Program-made: the position numbers and the translations under genes
Notes under the pieces: generated by a model
Seen by the model: the letters and a program-made list of their open reading frames with translations, nothing else
What the model was told of the DNA's origin: nothing
The model's database searches: none
In this document: positions 37,986 through 50,068 of the stretch, in pieces
Numbering within the stretch: the first letter of the stretch is position 1
How the letters are laid out: each line of letters opens with the position of its first letter
Assembly (NCBI GenBank): GCA_000499405.2
Contig: HG738138.1
Coordinates: 7,562,888-7,626,887, forward strand
Direction: 5' to 3'
DNA length: 64,000 nt
DNA from: Onchocerca volvulus
Lineage: Eukaryota > Nematoda > Chromadorea > Rhabditida > Onchocercidae

Positions 37986-40900
37986 ATGAATATGCAACAT
38001 AAAATAAAATATGCAGCTGCAGTGGAAGCCCCTAAGGTTACTTGCTGTTTATCACTATATATTTAGTCAGTTACTTAAAAAAGCTGTCTCAAAAAGTTAA
38101 GGTTTATCCAGAGTCATCCTGACAAATTGGAGTGTTTCATGGTTAATGAGATTCTGTTGTCTAGCTAGAAAAAGAAAGCTCATTTCTTTCATTCAAATGA
38201 ATGAGTCGTAAGTTGTTTTAGAAGCGCTAGAAATCCTTATTTCAGGTACATGAACAGACTGACGTAGTTATAACTAGCTCATATGCCTTATATCACTGTC
38301 CTCCACCACCTAAACCTCCGCTTGCTATGGGAAAAGTTCGGCATGGGCCAGTTGCGCCTCCAAGTCCTAATGAGAGTCATTTATCAGCAAATAATGATGT
38401 AAGTTCTCCTTTTTTCTCGACCAGTGTGAAATGCTTCCAAAATATCAAACAAACATCTCTGGTTTAATGATTCTATAACTGGCAATTTGCGGTTTTTTGT
38501 AATGAAATTTATGTACTGTTTTATATTTAGACAGCAAACCGACTAAATATCGGTGGAGATGGACACCTTGCAGCAAATCCTGGTCGTAGTCTAAGCGGGA
38601 TGACGAGTATTCCGGCAGTCCATCCCGTTTCTGCTGAACGGTTAGTTATTTATTTTTTATATTGACTGTTACAACCAGGGGGCATAAGTTTTTAATAGGA
38701 GAAGTAATGCTTACTAAAAATATTTTTAGAATAGTAAGACGTGGCCCACACACTCCACCATATCCTCCGAAATCACCCGATTCTCGTTCACCATCACCAA
38801 TAATCAATGAAAAGCCAGCAAGTATAAAATCAACCGCCAAGTTAACAGCAACGAGAGATCGAAGTCCAGTAATTGTCTTACCGACAGTTAATTTGTGTAA
38901 ACCGAACTATTGCAGCAGTACAAATCCTAGAGGATATCCCGGTCTATTTTCTTCTATTTTACTTTATTTTTTACATTTATTCAAATCACCGGTAAGATAT
39001 AAGACGTAAGCGCAAAAATCCAAAAATTTATCCCGTAACGTGGAAATCTCAAAGATATTACTAGATTTCGGTATGTATTAGCCGTATAGCACATCATAAT
39101 TTTCTGTTTATCATTTTAAAACTGCAAATTGAATTGAATACAAAAGGTTTGTTAAGATACATTGTGACCATCTGTAAACGTAATCAAAATGCATACATTT
39201 CCAGTTATGTTTGAACTTACTTTTTTTCGACGTTCACTGGAAGCACATATTCTAGGTAACAGTGGTATGTCACAAATACCTTGTTTTGGTTCCCTACCTG
39301 GTATACCTGTGCAACCATTTTTGATGATGCAGGGAGCCTCAACATCCACTACTCTTCCTCCGTATATGAATACACCGACGAACAGCCATACAACTGGAAT
39401 TTTTCAAACCCCTACTTGGTCAGCAGATTCTAGCTTTGGAGTTTGTCCACCCTTTAATTTTTCCTCGTCAGTTCCGAAGTAAGTTTTCCATTTATATTAC
39501 AATGGCATCAGGTCAATCTACTGATAACTTGACTAACTTTTTGTCACTTTTTTTATATTCATTTGAACAAAAGATCGTCACTTTATCATTGCTTAATGAA
39601 GAGTGATATAATTCGAGATGCTGTATCGAAATAATTTCCTAATGTAACTACCACAGAATACTAAACGAAGAAACTACTGACGAAAGTTTTGCTCCGTTAT
39701 GTAAAATAACTCACTTGAAGCAAAACTTCTATCTCAATATTTATCATTCATTAAAAGAATTGTGAAAACTATCGTTCAAAAAGTTTTATCCTGAAACCAT
39801 TACTGAGATTCTTATGGATACATGATATTTTTCTTTTTGGTTTCGTTTTGTTCTGTCTTTTTTTTTCTTTTTTTTTGATGCAAAATTTTAATCAGGAGTT
39901 TTTTTTAGCGAACGCGTAATCGGTCCTGAAGTACTTACCGTTCCTCCACCGCCACCGCCTCCTCCACCACCGAATGATATGCGAATAGTGTCACAATCTA
40001 GTTTTTACATGAAAAACAGTAGCGTTTGTTCTGTAAAAAATGATCTGAAACCAGGTATATATTGATGTAGAACCAGCATTTATTGGATTAGAGAATGCCG
40101 CTGTTTTAAATTAAATCAGGATTTTGAATTAGATTAAAACTAAATGAATATTAAATGGGGTCCCGAGTCAAATTTTGTTTGGTTTCATAAGAACATTACT
40201 TTCATTATTGCACCATTTCAGAGACTACTTCTGTTGTTAAGCCAAAGGACATACCAATGGCTTTGGATCCGATATTGCTTGATCTCGCTGTTTTATCGCC
40301 AAAACCACCAATTTCTAAGTCAGCAAAGCCTGTGCGCTTTCAGAACGAAGGAAAAAAATTATCTGTGCGTAGGAACTCAATTGTTAAAGAAGGTCGCGGT
40401 GCCCTAGACGCCAAAAATACTGAACATAAATGTACTTTCAAATTGACTGGAGCTGAAAAAAAGGAAAGCGATAAGAAAGGAAAAGAAGGGATCAAGACGA
40501 TTAAAGTTTTAAAATCATTTGAAAAGATTAAACGTGAAGAATTGGATGGTATGGAAAATAAAAATCCGAAGCCAGTTACTGGTGATCCACATGAAATCAA
40601 GCGAACAACGAATAACTCTGTTGAATCGATAATGAATGATGGGGAAATAAATAAGAATGCATCAGGCAGTACTATTTCAAGTGATAGCAGTAATTCACTT
40701 TTAAAAGGGATGGATAATGGAAAAATAATGAAAGCGGATAAAAATAAGACAGATGTTACTGTTAGCAAAACTGATGGAATCCAACAAACTGAACTGAATT
40801 TGGAAATTAAGCAGGTAGCAGACAGTGATATACCTGAGAGACGACTTGCTGTTGCTGATTCGGAGGACAGTATGTAATTTCTTTTTTCTCCCTGTAGGGT

Positions 40901-43900
40901 TGATGTTTTCTCATCGGTTTTCAATAGCTTGTATTTCCCATAAATTTTCGCAAAATTTTAATTTTAAAGGTGATATCAATACTCTGTTCATGGTAAAACT
41001 AGATCATATGAATTAGAACACAGTTTTTGATTTAGAAACATTTAGACTATTATTAGTATGATTTCAAGAATTTTTCTAGAAGAAAAACTGCACCGAGAAC
41101 TTGATAAAGTTCGAGAGATTGAAGAGTTGGTTATGGAAAGAATTGTTGTTCCAGAGGATGATTTGAATGGAGATGAATTGACGTCGCCTACTAACTCGGA
41201 AAGGAACCCTACTCCGGATAATGTTCTTTCATTTTCATTAATCTTGTTATAGATCCATCGGTTTTGAACGAACATAGGGATTTTGATTTGCATTAACAAA
41301 AAATTTATTGTAAATTTCATTTTAGATTCAATTTTTCGGAGTCTCTGTAATCTCATCGAATGAAAATCATGAAGATGGAGTTATTGAACTTGGACCACCA
41401 GCTTCTCCAGTATCGGGATTATGGTTAATTGTTTATTGACATTTTGTTTGATATAGTTTCATATCGTTTTTTTTATGTGTCTTTTTCAAGGGATTCATTT
41501 TCAACAGGCTGATTGCATAAATTGGATTATTCCAACTATTTAGCCTAGATTAATTTCTTTTATTATCTTGATATCTTTCGGAAGTAATATGCTTTTTGTT
41601 AATTCTTGAGAAATGACTTACGCTTGTATATATAATACTTATTATTTATTTTTGCAACTCAAAGTGTTGGTGTCGATAAAAGAATGAGGGTAATGAGATA
41701 TAGAAGAAATTCATCAGTTTTTTTTTTTGTTTTTTTTTTTTTTTTTGTGCAAAACGTGCGAAAAATATGAGGATTCAGAACTTGAAATAGCTGTAAACCC
41801 TGTGTATTTGTTTGTTCGCTTTAGAATCAACCAAAATATTTGAAGTTATTTTATTCTTTGATTTTAAAGGAAGATAGTATGATTAATCATAAAGAATGGG
41901 ATAGTTTTAAAAAAATCAGTCTTGCATCAGTAGAATAATTTCGAACAATTCTCCTGTATCTCTTTTTTCAAAGTGATGTTATTGAAGTGTAAAAGATGTT
42001 AAACTTTCAACCGACAAGACCTTACCGTCATTCTCTTAGACCGAAAATACCTTGATTCTAGTATGCTTATGCTTACTTCTCATATCAAAGTGTTTAATAA
42101 CTCTCTTTGAGCAGTTTTTATGGAATAACAATAGACACTTAAGGGATTTGGTTTTCGAGTTTTGTATTTTGAAATTTCGTAAGAATTTTCTGCCATAATA
42201 TCTTACTTTAGTAAGGAAAGAATTGTAAAAGGTAAAGATTATAAGTAAAGATAACATCAGTAACTATTCACGTATTATTTTGCAAAGACAGATAGGTAGA
42301 TATTTATAATTCTTCGCGGCCGTTTCAGTGAACATGAATATTCATCACCATCAACAAGTGGTTTCATTGATTCTGCAGCAAGCGGTTCATTGAAAGCAAC
42401 TACGATAGGTGTTGCAGGTTGTTCAAAAACTCCGTTGCATGGCAATAAAAATATATCACGGCATAAAAAGGCGCATGATCAGTTGCCAAAAATTTCTGAA
42501 AAGGTCTTTTGTTTAGATGCCTTTTTTTATGATAAATTTTCTTGGTATTTTATTGGTACTAGATTTTATATTTCTTCGTTAAGACGTTTGATTTTAGAGA
42601 TTTTTTTTATTAAAGTATTTTGTGAACTGAAGGTATGTTTCAGTTTCGAAAATACATACATGTTGTAACGCATCCAAATGGTGGCGCTTCGATGCTTAAG
42701 GCTGATTGGTCGAAAATTAAAGAACATTTCAGTGGCTCCGAATTGGATGAATTTACTGTGGAATTTGTGACATTTGGATTAGCTGAAGTTGACAGCACGC
42801 CTGTTTTTGTAATCGCTGTTATTGAAAACGCAGTCGAATATCTTCAGGCAATAATTATTTGTGAAATTTTCAACGGAACCTTTTTGAAATATTTTTTCTT
42901 TGTTAGCTTATTGGAATTAATCATAAGGAAATGCAAATTGTTCGGTTTTCCAAACTGGTTCTGCTCCCAATTTTTTTTTTTTTCTTTTTTTTCAAAATAA
43001 GAATCTTGGTCTTTGATTACAGAATGGCTTGGAATATTTTGCCAAGAAGTTCCCTCATATGCCGGTGAAGATAGGATCACTCACCAGTAAACAGTGTGTT
43101 AGTACGACGACTGTTTCCGATTATTATAATCATGTTATGGAAACTTGTCATCATGGAACTTTTAGGTAAGTTAATGATTGAGATTACGGCTAATTATTTT
43201 TGAAACATCTGTGGAGCCATCCGGAAATCTTCGTGATACTTAGTGAGAAATTTGTAGGAAAGACCCCATCAGTCGTTACATCACGGTGCGAGAAAAACAA
43301 CTGTTGAGTATAGTCGAAGCGCTACTGGCATATGTTCCAGAAGCTTTAAACATTTTCGAGAAACAAAATGCATGTACTTAGCAGTTAAATACAGGTGAAA
43401 CAAACCAATGCCAATTTGACTGGCGAATTGTATTTCCAAACTATTTTAGAACTGCGAAATGTGGTGAGGATGGACTGTCTGGATTAGCTGTTTGGTGTCT
43501 TAATGAACTGTTATATCATTTTAGTCATATCCTTATAGTCTGGTTTGATTTGAAATTTTCTTTAGATATGGTCCATTACATTCTCTGAGCTTGGTAGGAA
43601 CGAGACAGGAAGAATGTGGCAATTATTTCAAAGTTTGCTTCATTTCATATTATACTGATCTTGAGGTTATTTGTTTTCCCGATATTTTTTGTGGCTTTAA
43701 TTTAAATGATATATGTTTTCAAGGAACTGATTGAATGGTTGGAAATGTTCCCAATGCTTAAGCTTCTGATGCCTTGGGGTGAATGGTCTGGAGCAGATCT
43801 CGAGAGTCCTTCTGACAGTGATGATGGACCCATTTTTTGGGTACGTCCAGGCGAACAGGTATGTTCAAGATCATGATAATTTGATCTTTTAAATTATTAT

Positions 43901-45360
43901 AATTTTTTAAATGTTATCCTGTGATCATTTACTTTATTAAATAATCTACTTTTTTTATGGCTTATATTTGCTGTTATAGATGATAAAGACAGATGAGATA
44001 AAGGAAGATTCATCGTCAAGAGTTAGAAAACGAAGCACATCAGTTCGACCACATGTACCTTCCTACAGGTTTAAAATGTTCTTAAGTCTTTATTTGTTAT
44101 AATTACCATTTGTATCAAATGTTTATTATTCCTGATTTTTGCTGAAAATGCTATTTTTTTTTAAGGTACCGAGAACCACGTGAGTTCTTTTTCGAAGATC
44201 GAACACCGTGTCATGCAGATCATGTAGGTGATGGATTGGAAAGGCGTACAACTGCTGCAGTTGGTGTGCTTCAGTCAATCTATGGGCCAATGGAAAAGAA
44301 GAAGTGAATGATAAAATTTCTTCATTTACGCAGATTGCTCTATTATTTTACAAAATTTCATTAAATCAAATTGAAGTCAGCTGTGCTAGATAAATTCGCT
44401 ATTACAGATTTGTATTTTTGCAGGAGTAAAATAGGAAGAAGAGCGGTAAAAGATGTCATTTGTTTTCATGCAAGTGATTTCGAAAGAATTGTTGATGAGT
44501 TGCAGTTGGATCTTTATGAACCTCCGATGTCGCAAGTATAATCAATTCTTAAATTTCGTTTACAGTCATTCTGGAGTTTACAGTTGAGATTTATTGAAAT
44601 TCTGCTCTTGTTGATTTTGTTAACATCTTCCTACTTTTTATTTTGCTGTAATTCAGATGAGAAATCCTCTCTTGATTACACTTTACTTTCAGTGTGTACA
44701 GTGGGTTGAAGAGGCAAAGCTGAATCAGTTAAGAAGAGAAGGCGTTCGTTATTCACGCTTTCTGGTAAGTTTTACGCTTTACTTTTTAAATGTCGAACTT
44801 ACTAGTTATTCATTTAACATCCTCATTTTTGAGATTATGAATGATAAGAATGGTTGGAGACATTTTTTTCCATGAAAATTTAGAAATTATTTTAAGAATT
44901 TATCGGCATTGCTGCATAACTACTACTATTTTCATTAACTTTTTAGTTGCATGACAATGATGCTTACTTTCTGCCTCGGAAAATAATCCATCAATTTCGA
45001 ACTATAAGTGCTTGCGCTTCAATCGCTTGGCATGTGCGCCTTAAGCAGTATTATAGCGATAGTGCGGAAATGGAAACAGATGAAAATGACGAGATTGTGA
45101 AGGAAGCGGATATGCAGGAGAATGGAAGTGGAAATTTTCGAAAACGGAAGAAAGATGACATGCGAAAATATGGAAAGTGTAGGGGGTAAGCTTTCATGTT
45201 CTGTTGTTCTCAAGTTCACTGTTTCGTATTTAAAAGGGTCGGGGGAGGGGTGAATTAGATTTCATTCTTTAACATTATTCAAATTCTTTGTTCCTTCAGA
45301 AAAGATCGTACAAAAAAAGCGAAACGTTCGGATGATTGTGGACCAAAATCTTGCAAATAA
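37986..45360 (+). CDS. dpy-21: DPY-21/RSBN1-family JmjC histone H4K20me2 demethylase
   Basis: In C. elegans DPY-21 converts H4K20me2 to me1 on the X as part of the dosage compensation complex; vertebrate relatives are RSBN1 and RSBN1L. Twenty exons join in phase to about 1054 residues, including 40222-40869, 42329-42503, 42644-42847, 43023-43165, 43566-43632, 43724-43858, 43980-44068, 44166-44303, 44424-44535, 44693-44764, 44947-45185 and 45300-45360. The N-terminal half is Pro/Ser-rich and charged, with a run of ten prolines near residue 240. The catalytic half has [98 protein letters not shown] and [15 protein letters not shown]. Iron ligands would be H864, D866 and H970. A basic tail (KRSDDC, CGPKSCK) suits a nuclear protein. 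The intron after residue 695 or so has a GC donor (42848-42849). The 38895-39262 junction and the start are less certain. Confidence 0.93.
39938..39974 (+). repeat. Ten-proline run in DPY-21
   Basis: CCT/CCA/CCG codons encode ten consecutive prolines inside the DPY-21 N-terminal region. Codons are mixed, so it is a protein-level repeat rather than a simple DNA microsatellite. Confidence 0.8.
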
Positions 45361-47599
45361 TGGAACTTGTTATGGCTTAAAGTCAACAGCATCTATTCTA
45401 TACATTCCTTTCACAAATGGAGGTAAATAAATTAGGGTCTTTCCGGAAATTTTTTTTTACTGTTGCTGTGGAAAACGTTCTTGAGAACAAAATTTCCCTC
45501 CAAAAAGCCCATCAAATTTTAACCTAACATTTAGAAAGCAGATTTTCTAGATGTAGTTTTCCTAAATATTTGTCTTGTTCTGTTGTTACGGTTCATGTGT
45601 AGTTATTGACATACTTTCTGCTCCTTGCCTCCATTGATTGCTCTTTTAAATGTTTATGTGGCCATTACCAGCCTTATTGGCACCTTAGGGCTAACCTTAC
45701 CTTATACGTGGTATCTCTCTGCTTGTTCATGCAAGTTCATTATCTATAATTTATCTGGAACTTTTATTTGTTTAATCTATTGCATTTGAATTCGATTAAA
45801 GTGTCATGATTTATGGCTTTGTTACTATTTGTATCTTTCATTATCTTTGATTATTTTGATGTCACCAGTTCTCTGTTCCTTATTCCTGTATATTTAATGA
45901 ATCTAATTTTTTGTTTGACTGATCAATTCTTGAAATATTAGTAGACATATTAGTGTATTAGTTAAGATATCTTATGTTAAAACTGTCATTGTTTTGATGA
46001 GCACGAAATCAGCTTCTATTTTTTTATTTTACCCGGAGTTTTACGGGATTTAAAAAAAGTTATGTTTATGAATATAATATTCTTGGTCGTTTTATTTCTG
46101 TTTTAGTTATATGTTTCATCAGGAATGTAATCAAATGGAATCTCCTGTATTATATACATTTGTCTTCTTTCATTTTCAGTAATTTGCTTGAAGTGAATGT
46201 TTGTTTTTAAGGTTTGTGTTCATATTGAATCTCAAACCATAAGAATAGCGCATTTATAGAATAATATTTCTTTGTTGTATTCAGCATCAAAAAGCATATT
46301 TTAAATGATGCTTGTTTTGCAATAGTAACAGTTGTGCTTATGTGCGACGCAATAACAGGTCATAAAATGGACTCAGAGCGTGTAATCGCCTACTCCTGAA
46401 ATCTTCAAGTTTTGGAATATTTTCTAGATAGCTGATGAGAACCACAAATTATTGCTGAAGTTGAGTATGAACGAAGTTTGACTTGCCATTTTTTGATATT
46501 GAAGTCGTTAAAAAGTGATTTAAAAAAAAAAAAAGGTTAAAAAAAGTGATATAAATATATTTTAATTATCTTTATAATACGTTTACTGTGAATGATATGA
46601 AGACAGCGACCTGCTTTCCTAGTAGTGACTGTAGTGGCAGGATGTGGGCAGTAGGTTTCAACTGCATGTACTTAATTGTTTATATTATTATTAACCTTCT
46701 ACCGACTACTGTGCCCCACTCAAAAATTTCGATTCTTGGCTTCATAACGAATAAAGATTCAAGCTTCCAACAAAGACTAAGCGTGTTCATTAAATTATTT
46801 CCATTGATGACTGCATTCCAAAATACGATGAAATTACAGTTCTAAAATTGTTTACTTTCTTCATGTAATTAGAAGGTCCCGAATCTTAATGCAACATAAC
46901 CTTTGAGACTACGGTCGATACTGAGAAATATGTTTTGCAAAATATTGTTAGGCTGGAGATAAATACAATTACGTCCTATAATCTGGGATTTTGAAGCGTT
47001 TGGGATTGTTTACAGGTAGTTTCCTTAACACTTATTGTAGTTTATAATGCCAATTCTACTTTTGAAGCGTCGTGTCAGGAATATCTGACTACACTTTTAA
47101 TTTATTTTGCTGGAATCGTAATTTCTGTTTTAAAATAATTTCCAAAACTGGACTTCTGCAGTTATGTATTATTATTCACCAGTCTGTTTACGGTGTGAAT
47201 TCCACTATTTCGCTTGCTTCTTAAGACATGCGATTGAAAGGCATAAAACCATACTGAATTTGATATTTGAATAGCAAGTCTGGTACGTGAAAGATGTGGG
47301 ATCTAGTACTTATAAGCTCAAAGTTTCTCTGAAAAAAAAAATACAGACCTTTTCTGATTGAGTATAGTAAAGCATACAAATTGCAAAGCTGGATAATTAT
47401 TTGACGGCATGGATTTAAAGCTATCGGCGGACTGATCATAGGAATCGGACTGATTCCCAAATAAAATTAAACGCATTTACCGTTCTTTTCTGAAAAAGAC
47501 TTGCTTTAAACTCTAAATTCAGTCGATTTTATTCTTGTTCAAGAAATTCCAACAAAAAAAGCGATCTGCAATGAAATCTTTTTTTTCCCTTAATTTCAG
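45361..47599. other. Gene-poor region after dpy-21
   Basis: About 2.2 kb of T-rich and A-rich spacer beyond the dpy-21 3' end. A short ATG frame at 46367 (MDSER before a GT) could be a first exon for the coding-like segment at 47600, but only two sites support that. I call nothing firmly. Confidence 0.5.
45426..45431 (+). terminator. Poly(A) signal AATAAA for dpy-21
   Basis: AATAAA lies 65 bases after the dpy-21 TAA. Confidence 0.5.
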
Positions 47600-47863
47600 A
47601 AAACAATTATATACTTTAATACATCTCAAGACCTAATTTCAATTGAGTTACCCACAGCAACCGGCCTGTTCTGTATTGAATGCATTCCAAGTACACCAGA
47701 ATGCGGAGGATTTATTATCGGACTGGAAAAAATTGAACCATATATTCCACCGCTTGAGATGGTAAATGTTGCACCTTCCATTTCTGACACCTGTAACTTA
47801 CCTTCGCCGGCTCTTTTACCAAAGGCAGCTAAGGCTAACTCAATTTCCGCGAATGATTTCTGA
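47600..47863 (+). CDS. Orphan coding-like terminal exon, function unknown
   Basis: After a good acceptor (TTAATTTCAG ending 47599), 88 codons stay open to a TGA. The composition is balanced rather than AT-driven: ISIELPTATGLFCIECIPST, CGGFIIGLEKIEPYIPPLEM, then SPALLPKAAKANSIS. A possible internal donor (ATG|GTAAAT at 47762) would instead join to an acceptor at 47955 and give a short end ILLNEFISSSKISF. No matching upstream exon was found within 1 kb except a doubtful MDSER at 46367-46381. It may be the last exon of a diverged gene or a relic. I do not recognise the family. Confidence 0.4.
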   Translation, partial: KTIIYFNTSQDLISIELPTATGLFCIECIPSTPECGGFIIGLEKIEPYIPPLEMVNVAPSISDTCNLPSPALLPKAAKANSISANDF

Positions 47864-48543
47864 TCAGCACTCCGAATTTTTTTGATTATTTAAAACTTGG
47901 TAGAGTAAATAAAGCAGTTAGTATAAATATCTAAATGATTAGATTTTCTTTACAGATTCTATTAAACGAATTTATATCTTCATCAAAAATTTCTTTTTGA
48001 GGATCCCAAAACTTTCAAAAACTTCGAAGAATATTTCTAACTGCTCACAATTTTTCCTACTAATTTATATCGTTTATGTCAAACTGGATTTGGTCGCTAA
48101 ACACAGAGCAATCAATAAAGAAACATTTGAACCGGTAAGTTTTCGTCAATAGGTTCTACTTTAAAAGACCTTGAAAAGAAGAAACGCAATCATAAATGGG
48201 TAGGTGAAATCAGGAAACAATGTGAATGGGTTGAAATTACTGTCTAGATTTTCGCTTTACTGAATGAACTATCGTTTTTTTCTTTTTTTTTTTTCTTTTG
48301 TCCTCCTGTTTGCTGTTCTTTATTTTCTCAAGCTTAAAAAATTTTTAAAAATATATATCGGGAATCGTTGTTTCCAAATAATTGAACCATTTGGAGTTCA
48401 TCAATTATTGATGTTTTTTTTTTTTTTCTGCCTATCTTAGCATGTGGATTTTCTCCCATTTTATCATTAAGCATATTTGATGCTTGAAATTTGCAGATTA
48501 TAATTTGAAATGCTGTAAGCTATCGTTTGAAAATTTCAAAAAT

Positions 48544-48735
48544 ATTGTTTTTAAATACTAAATTGTTTTCTTGAAATTTTACCATTAACAATATGATTGA
48601 ATAAGTTGGCATGAAAAGTGCTGCATTTCGAACCATCTCTCTTTGAAGCGTTAAAATAAATTTATTAGACAAAATTTTGGCTGAACTCTTCATGTATTTG
48701 TTGCTTCCGGAACAACTTAATTTATCTTCCATCAA
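48544..48735. repeat. Copy A of a dispersed direct duplication
   Basis: This block matches 49298-49322 and 49729-49881 at clearly more than 80 percent by eye (shared TTTTTAAATACTAAATTGTT, TTCTTGAAATTTTAC, CATTTCGAACCATCTCTC, GAACTCTTCATGTATTTGTT and CAACTTAATTTATCTTCCAT). Copy B carries about 400 extra bases in the middle. Confidence 0.85.
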
Positions 48736-49297
48736 GTCGTAACAATTATTATGGAAGCCAAAAATTAATATGATCTTTATTCAATAGCTAAGAAGTTGCC
48801 AATTTTGCATTTTCAACGAGTTTTTTAAATAAGGGATAAAATCTACCTTTGAACGAATAATTATCACCATTTATTGCTTAATTTATTGTATTAGAAACTA
48901 AATATTGTCAAAATATGAATCATTCGAATGACCAATTACAGCTAGTTTTTCCTAACATTTGATAAGAATTTCCTAGCTTATCTGCGCAAAATTCTGATAA
49001 ATAAGCTAACAATCAAACTGATCAATTCCAACTGCGTAAGAAAACTTCAAAACTTATGTCAACAATCTGAAAGTTAACAATGTGCAACATCCTCAAATGA
49101 TTTGGATTGCTATTGCAACAATCCATCTTCTGTTTCCGCAGTTCAACGATTTCTACCAACACATTTAGTTTGGAGTTTGGACAATTTTTTAAAGCATCCA
49201 GAATCTTTTAATGTTATTTTCAAGTATTTATTTGATCGAACGGTCCATTTGACGAGCAAGTTTTATGAGTCATCAATAATTTAGCTAGTTTATTTAG

Positions 49298-49881
49298 ATT
49301 GTTTTTAAATACTAAATTGTTTATTGTCTCAGATATCTTTGAATTATCTATATCTGGAATTCTGACACTTCTTCCGAAAGAAGCAGTGGAAGTTTCAGTG
49401 ATTCACTAGCATTATTATGAATTTGTTGATTGAAAATACAAATATATAATATTATTATTTCATTCTCAATTCTAACCTGCCTTGTGCACCTTGCAAAAAT
49501 TTAGGGGAGCCTTTTATTGAATGAAACATAAATATTATGAAGCAGAGTTAATAATGTTGGCGGATAGGTAGTAAACCGGTTCTAAGCAATGCATTGTTTG
49601 TATAAATTTATCACAATCTGTAAATGTAATGATGCTTCTAGCCATCTAACAGAGTTACTCATTTCAATTTTCTTTTTTCAACTTTGCTATCTCTTACACA
49701 CTTCTGTCAACTTATTTCCCAAAATTTTCTTTCTTGAAATTTTACTATTAACAATACTGACAACAGTGATCGAATAAATTGGCATAAAAAGTGTTACATT
49801 TCGAACCATCTCTCAGTTTTGGTTGAACTCTTCATGTATTTGTTGCTTCCGGAACAACTTAATTTATCTTCCATCGAGTCT
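49298..49881. repeat. Copy B of a dispersed direct duplication
   Basis: Partner of 48544-48735. The two homologous ends are separated here by about 400 bases (49322-49728) that copy A lacks. The exon-like part remains open in this copy and runs to a GTATGT donor. Confidence 0.85.
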
Positions 49882-50068
49882 GAAATCGTGAAACGGATGC
49901 TCTCAACAAATAAAATGTCGGTATGTGCTCATTGAAATCAATTTTCGTTCTCATTTCAGAAAAAACGTAATTTTATGAATAATAATTCCAGACTTTTGTG
50001 ATGCTCCACAAGTATTCCAAGAGCATGCTTCCTCATCTATTCAGATTAATCACTTTTTGAACACTCAT

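Larger units (their letters stand above)
48076..50068 (+). pseudogene. Candidate decayed multi-exon locus with duplicated exon
   Basis: Several short plus-strand segments look like exons but do not join in frame. About 49142-49257, behind TGTTTCCGCAG, reads RFLPTHLVWSLDNFLKHPES and onward. About 49341-49399 reads FELSISGILTLLPKEAVE. About 49816-49919 reads LVELFMYLLLPEQLNLSSIE to NKMS before a GTATGT donor. 49992-50060 continues in phase (TFVMLHKYSKSMLPHLFRLI) to a TGA. Only the last two connect with matching phase. A second copy of the third segment at about 48680-48731 ends in a stop (NLSSIKS then TAA). Either intermediate exons are missed or this is a pseudogene. Family unknown to me. Confidence 0.35.

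Noticed and set aside
40340..40924. 194-codon minus-strand frame
   Set aside because: It is antisense to a long dpy-21 exon whose plus-strand frame joins its neighbours in phase; the minus frame has no splice context or motif.
47956..48134. Open stretch ending in a good GTAAGT donor (LDLVAKHRAINKETFEP)
   Set aside because: The upstream part is AT-driven Phe/Ile/Lys, and no downstream exon accepts its phase.
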